DNA from: Providencia rettgeri
Lineage (GTDB): Bacteria > Pseudomonadota > Gammaproteobacteria > Enterobacterales > Enterobacteriaceae
Direction: 5' to 3'
Length of the DNA stretch: 64,000 nucleotides
NCBI RefSeq assembly: GCF_023205015.1
Contig: NZ_CP096258.1
Location: forward strand, 1,860,001-1,924,000
The notes below the pieces were generated by a model. It had not been told where the DNA came from and did not search any database. It was given only the letters and a program-made list of their open reading frames with translations. This document shows positions 60,756 to 64,000 of this stretch, in pieces (positions within the stretch are counted from its first letter, which is position 1; every line of letters starts with the position of its first letter). The position numbers were made by a program, and so were the translations under genes.

Positions 60756-61979
60756 ATGTCACAGATGTTAGCTCTGTTTCTGATAGTGGGAATATTATAT
60801 ATCGGGGATGCTATAGCCGTTAGAACTAAGGCTTGGATCCCCTCCGTATTTGTATGCGCAGTGCTCTTTCTTTTAGGTTATTGGACTATTTTCCCGAAAG
60901 ATATTGTAAGTATTGCCGGTATTCCTCAAGTAGTTGCGGTGACCTTGATGTATTTGTTAATTACAAATATGGGAACCTTATTATCGCTAAAAGAATTGTT
61001 GCGCCAATGGAAAACCATTCTTATCTCCTTAGCTGGGATTTTAGGTATCATTTTCTTAACCTTTATTATTGGGGTTGCCTTATTTGATTTAAACACGGTA
61101 TTAGTTGCAGTTCCTCCGCTAGTTGGCGGTATTGTTTCTTCGTTAATTATGTCAAAAGGTGCAGCTGAGGCAGGTTTGGTTGACCTTTCGGTTTTCGCAA
61201 TCTTAATTTACGTTATGCAGGGATTTGCTGGCTATCCATTAACAGCCATAATGTTAAAAAAAGAAGGACGCCGGGTTCTAGAGAAATATCGAAGTGGCCA
61301 ATGGCAGGAAACTTTATCAGTTGATGGCGCCAAAGAGGTTGAAGTGAAAACGGTGGTATCTGAAGATGAAATGCCACGTATGTTTAAAAAAATTCCTAAT
61401 CACTATAACACCAGCTATTTTAAATTCTTGCGCTTAGCGGCGGTAGGGTATTTGGCTTATTTGGCGTCGTCCTTTGCTGCTCCTTATGTGAGTATTAGCC
61501 CATTTGTATTGTGTTTATTATTTGGTGTTATTGCCTCTTCATTAGGTTTCTTAGAAAGACAGCCGCTACAAAAAGCCAATGGCTTTGGGTTCGCAATTAT
61601 GGCTTTAATGTTGTTTATCTTTGATACATTAAACCATGCGACCCCGGATATGTTATTACGCCTAGTTTATCCGATGGTGGTGTTAATTTGTGCTGCGGTT
61701 ATTGGGATGTACCTTGCATCATGGGTCGTTGGTAAAATATTAGGTGTTACCAAAGAAATGGCGTTTGCCGTTGCGCTAACGGCATTATATGGTTTCCCAG
61801 CAGATTACATTATTACGAATGAAGCAATAAATGCATTAACGAAAGACGAAAAAGAACGCCAGGTATTAACTAGCCATATGTTAGGGCCGATGCTAGTTGG
61901 TGGCTTTATTTCTGTGACCATGGTGTCTGTCGTGCTAGCCGGTATCATGGTGGCTTATATTGTTCCAATTGCAGGGTAA
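60756..61979 (+). CDS. Unrecognised multi-pass membrane transporter
   Basis: 407 residues with about 11 hydrophobic segments and one cytoplasmic loop near residues 170-220 rich in charged residues (KKEGRRVLEKYRSGQ). Glycine-rich re-entrant-like stretches occur twice (VAVPPLVGGIVSSLIMSKGAAEAGL near 117-141 and AVALTALYGFPADYIITNEA near 346-365), suggesting an inverted-repeat fold like GltS- or CitS-type carriers. I cannot name the family. It overlaps functionally with two M20 amidohydrolases behind it (six bases and then 52 bases), so it probably imports their N-substituted substrate. Start ATG after GCGGGGAAAAAGTT. Confidence 0.7.
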   Translation: MSQMLALFLIVGILYIGDAIAVRTKAWIPSVFVCAVLFLLGYWTIFPKDIVSIAGIPQVVAVTLMYLLITNMGTLLSLKELLRQWKTILISLAGILGIIFLTFIIGVALFDLNTVLVAVPPLVGGIVSSLIMSKGAAEAGLVDLSVFAILIYVMQGFAGYPLTAIMLKKEGRRVLEKYRSGQWQETLSVDGAKEVEVKTVVSEDEMPRMFKKIPNHYNTSYFKFLRLAAVGYLAYLASSFAAPYVSISPFVLCLLFGVIASSLGFLERQPLQKANGFGFAIMALMLFIFDTLNHATPDMLLRLVYPMVVLICAAVIGMYLASWVVGKILGVTKEMAFAVALTALYGFPADYIITNEAINALTKDEKERQVLTSHMLGPMLVGGFISVTMVSVVLAGIMVAYIVPIAG

Positions 61980-61985
61980 AAAATA

Positions 61986-63221
61986 ATGGAAACAAGTACT
62001 TCAAGAATTCAGCGCCATTTAGAACAGTTGGCAGAATACACCGCAACTCCGGGTCAGGGTACTACGCGGATGAGCTACAGCGAACAAGATAAACAAGCTC
62101 GTGCTTATCTCAAACAAGAAATGGCTGCGCTAGGCTTGCAAGTCCGTGAAGATGCGATTGGCAATATCTATGGGCGTTTAGAAGGCCTGCAAGCTGATTT
62201 ACCTGCGGTTATTGTGGGCTCTCATTTCGACTCAGTTCCTCATGGAGGGGCATTCGATGGCCCCGCGGGGATTGTTACGGGTTTGGATGTTGTCGCGCGC
62301 ATTCGCGAGCAAAACTTAACACCAAAGTATCCCTTAGAAGTGATCGCATTAGTTGAAGAAGAAGGTACCAGTTTTGGCCGCGGTTTGATGGCGTCGAGTG
62401 TAATAACAGGGCTGATAGGCACAAAAGAATTATACCAATTGAAAGATAGTCAGGGCGTGAGTGCCGCGAAACGTATGGCTGATGCAGGGTTCAATGCAGA
62501 CAATGCATCCCAAGCGGTGCTTGACCCTAAAAAGGTTAAAGCATTTTTAGAGCTACATATCGAACAAGGTCCAGTATTAGAACAGGTCAATGAAGATGTA
62601 GGGATCGTAGAAACCATCGTTGGTATCAGTCAGTTAGAAATTAAACTGACAGGTAAAGCTGGCCATGCAGGTACTACGCCAATGAATATGCGAGCCGATG
62701 CATTAGTGTGTGCGAGCCAAATTATCAGCCAAATTCCTAAACTCGCGAAAGCGGCGGGCGATAATACCGTTGCGACAGTGGGGCGTTTAGCGGTATTACC
62801 GAATGGGGCGAATGTTATCCCAAGCGAAGTCACCTTTAGCGTCGATATCCGTTCTAAAAATGATGTCGCGTTACGTAAAGTAATTGAGCAAGTAATTGAG
62901 TTAACAGAACAAATAAGTGATTCGTTAGCTATTTCAAGCGATATTGTTCAGCCGTTATATGTTCAGCCAACGGAGCTCAATAGCGATATTCATCAACTGA
63001 TGCGACAGCATGCCAGCGACCAAAACTTACGTTTTCGTTCAATGGTCAGTGGTGCAGGGCATGACACAATGATTTTTGCGGGTATAACTCAAACAGGGTT
63101 GATATTTGTGCCAAGCCGTAATGGGTTAAGCCATCATCCTGATGAATGGACGGATTATGCACAAATTGCACGCGGGGCAGATGTGATGTTTGCTACTGTT
63201 AAATCATTAATAGAATGTTAA
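61986..63221 (+). CDS. M20-family Zn-dependent hydrolase (allantoate amidohydrolase/N-carbamoyl-L-amino-acid hydrolase type)
   Basis: 411 residues. Cleaves N-carbamoyl or ureido groups from amino acids in characterised relatives (HyuC, AmaB, AllC). Metal ligands and signatures: VGSHFDSVPHGGAFDGPAG near residue 78, catalytic EEEGTSFGRGLMAS near 126, LELHIEQGPVLE near 193, GKAGHAGTTPMNMR, and C-terminal NGLSHHPDEWTDY. ATG after GGGTAAAAAATA, six bases after the transporter. No allantoin genes are near, so a carbamoyl-amino-acid or other N-substituted amino acid is more likely than allantoate. Confidence 0.88.
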   Translation: METSTSRIQRHLEQLAEYTATPGQGTTRMSYSEQDKQARAYLKQEMAALGLQVREDAIGNIYGRLEGLQADLPAVIVGSHFDSVPHGGAFDGPAGIVTGLDVVARIREQNLTPKYPLEVIALVEEEGTSFGRGLMASSVITGLIGTKELYQLKDSQGVSAAKRMADAGFNADNASQAVLDPKKVKAFLELHIEQGPVLEQVNEDVGIVETIVGISQLEIKLTGKAGHAGTTPMNMRADALVCASQIISQIPKLAKAAGDNTVATVGRLAVLPNGANVIPSEVTFSVDIRSKNDVALRKVIEQVIELTEQISDSLAISSDIVQPLYVQPTELNSDIHQLMRQHASDQNLRFRSMVSGAGHDTMIFAGITQTGLIFVPSRNGLSHHPDEWTDYAQIARGADVMFATVKSLIEC

Positions 63222-63273
63222 TAAATTAGCTAGATAAAGTATCTGGCTGTGTAATAGGGTAAAAGGTAGAAAA

Positions 63274-64000
63274 ATGATCAACAAAATAATTACAGCCGCA
63301 ATCAAAAAACACACACCTGAAATGATTGCTTTTCGTCGTGATCTACACGCTCACCCTGAACTACCGTTTGAAGAAATACGCACGACAAAACGTATTGCTG
63401 AAGAATTAGACAAAATTGGAATAGCGTATCGATTAACTGAGCCTACAGGTGTCATTGCTGAAATTAAAGGCGGTAAGCCAGGTAAAACGGTTGCTCTACG
63501 TGCAGATATCGATGCTTTACCCGTTTTAGAGTTAAATGATTCATTAGAATATAAATCAACAATTGAAGGAAAAATGCATGCTTGTGGCCATGATGCTCAC
63601 ACCGCAATGCTATTAACCGCAGCCAAAGCGCTATATGAGGTGCGTGAAGAATTAGCGGGTAATGTACGTTTAATTTTCCAACCTGCTGAAGAGATTGCTC
63701 AAGGCGCATTAGCTATGATCAAGCAAGGTGCAATCGAAAATGTCGATAACGTTTTTGGCATGCATATTTGGACAACCACACCATCTGGAAAAGTGTCTTG
63801 CAATGTGGGTGGGTCTTTCGCATCCGCGGACTTACTGAAAGTCACTTTTAAAGGACGGGGTGGCCATGGTTCAATGCCAGAGGCCACCATTGACGCTGCG
63901 GTTGTTGCGTCTGCATTTGTTATGAATTTACAAGCGATAGTTTCCCGAGAAACGTCTTCTTTAGACTCAGCGGTGGTCACGATAGGTAAAATGGATGTCG
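63274..64000 (+). CDS. M20D amidohydrolase (hippurate/N-acyl-amino-acid hydrolase type), cut by window end
   Basis: First 242 codons only; the gene continues past 64000. Begins MINKIITAAIKKHTPEMIAF with RRDLHAHPELPFEE, the M20D opening. Metal ligands: ADIDALP near 75, Cys and His in MHACGHDAHTAML near 96-108, catalytic PAEEIAQGAL near 132, MHIW, and the lid-domain GRGGHGSMPEATIDA near 195. Such enzymes remove acyl groups from amino acids (hippurate hydrolase, aminoacylase, AbgA/B relatives). ATG 63274 after AAAGGTAGAAAA. Probably in one operon with the previous two genes. Confidence 0.88.
   Translation, partial: MINKIITAAIKKHTPEMIAFRRDLHAHPELPFEEIRTTKRIAEELDKIGIAYRLTEPTGVIAEIKGGKPGKTVALRADIDALPVLELNDSLEYKSTIEGKMHACGHDAHTAMLLTAAKALYEVREELAGNVRLIFQPAEEIAQGALAMIKQGAIENVDNVFGMHIWTTTPSGKVSCNVGGSFASADLLKVTFKGRGGHGSMPEATIDAAVVASAFVMNLQAIVSRETSSLDSAVVTIGKMDV

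Overview
The window looks like a chromosomal segment of an enterobacterium of the Morganellaceae, most likely Providencia. The AT-rich base use, the uvrY-uvrC-pgsA-glyW-cysT-leuZ block, FabV as enoyl reductase, the ERIC-type repeat and the genes for ribitol, D-arabitol and tetritol use all fit. P. rettgeri is a reasonable guess because it ferments adonitol, D-arabitol and erythritol. The species is inference from gene content only; everything was recognised by eye from translated sequence and remembered family features.

Layout. 0.3-4 kb: peptide transporter dtpA facing a class II fructose bisphosphatase and an AEC permease. 4.4-8.8 kb: a DUF2339/DUF3999 membrane-protein pair with a possible coupled upstream mini-ORF. 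9-13.5 kb: small exported protein, GFA-type zinc protein, psiE, then an AbgT-type transporter followed by pepT. 13.6-17.4 kb: uvrY (with a degenerate receiver domain), uvrC, pgsA, and tRNA-Gly, -Cys, -Leu, -Leu. 17.6-25.2 kb: small lipoproteins, fabV, yfaY, a nucleotidyltransferase, a universal stress protein, and a ParD-like/second methionine aminopeptidase pair. 25.2-26.3 kb: two head-to-head gene remnants (AhpD-like and MocR-like) joined at a perfect palindrome. 26.6-29.7 kb: dicarboxylate/amino-acid symporter, HypT-like LysR regulator and aspartate/glutamate racemase, with a shared LysR-type box in front of the symporter and the racemase. 30-37.5 kb: SPFH protein, ankyrin protein, a frameshifted membrane-protein pseudogene, a Ula-type PTS (IIA-IIB-IIC) divergent from a LacI regulator with two operators, and a secreted EEP-family protein. 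37.5-38.6 kb: about 1 kb of very AT-rich DNA without genes.

39-60 kb is a sugar-alcohol island made of three modules. The ribitol module (rbtR / rbtD-rbtK) has no rbtT transporter. The tetritol (D-threitol/erythritol) module comprises an SDR dehydrogenase (dthD-like), transketolase, an RpiB/EryI-like isomerase, a zinc alcohol dehydrogenase (eltD-like), an MFS carrier of the RbtT/DalT type, a split dihydroxyacetone-kinase-type kinase, and a SorC regulator. Its proposed flow is tetritol to erythrulose, erythrulose 4-phosphate, erythrose 4-phosphate, then the pentose phosphate pathway through the dedicated transketolase. A 12-base site is shared by two promoters and ties dthD to the rest. After tandem ERIC-like repeats and a fluoride riboswitch with crcB comes the D-arabitol module (dalR / dalD-dalK-dalT). 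The iron exporter fetAB sits between the ribitol and tetritol modules. 60.7-64 kb: an unknown membrane transporter with two M20-type amidohydrolases, the last cut by the window end.

The best candidates for something new are the tetritol module with its split kinase and palindromic operator, the uvrY gene that has lost its phosphoacceptor, and the one-deletion/two-pseudogene scar at 25.6 kb.
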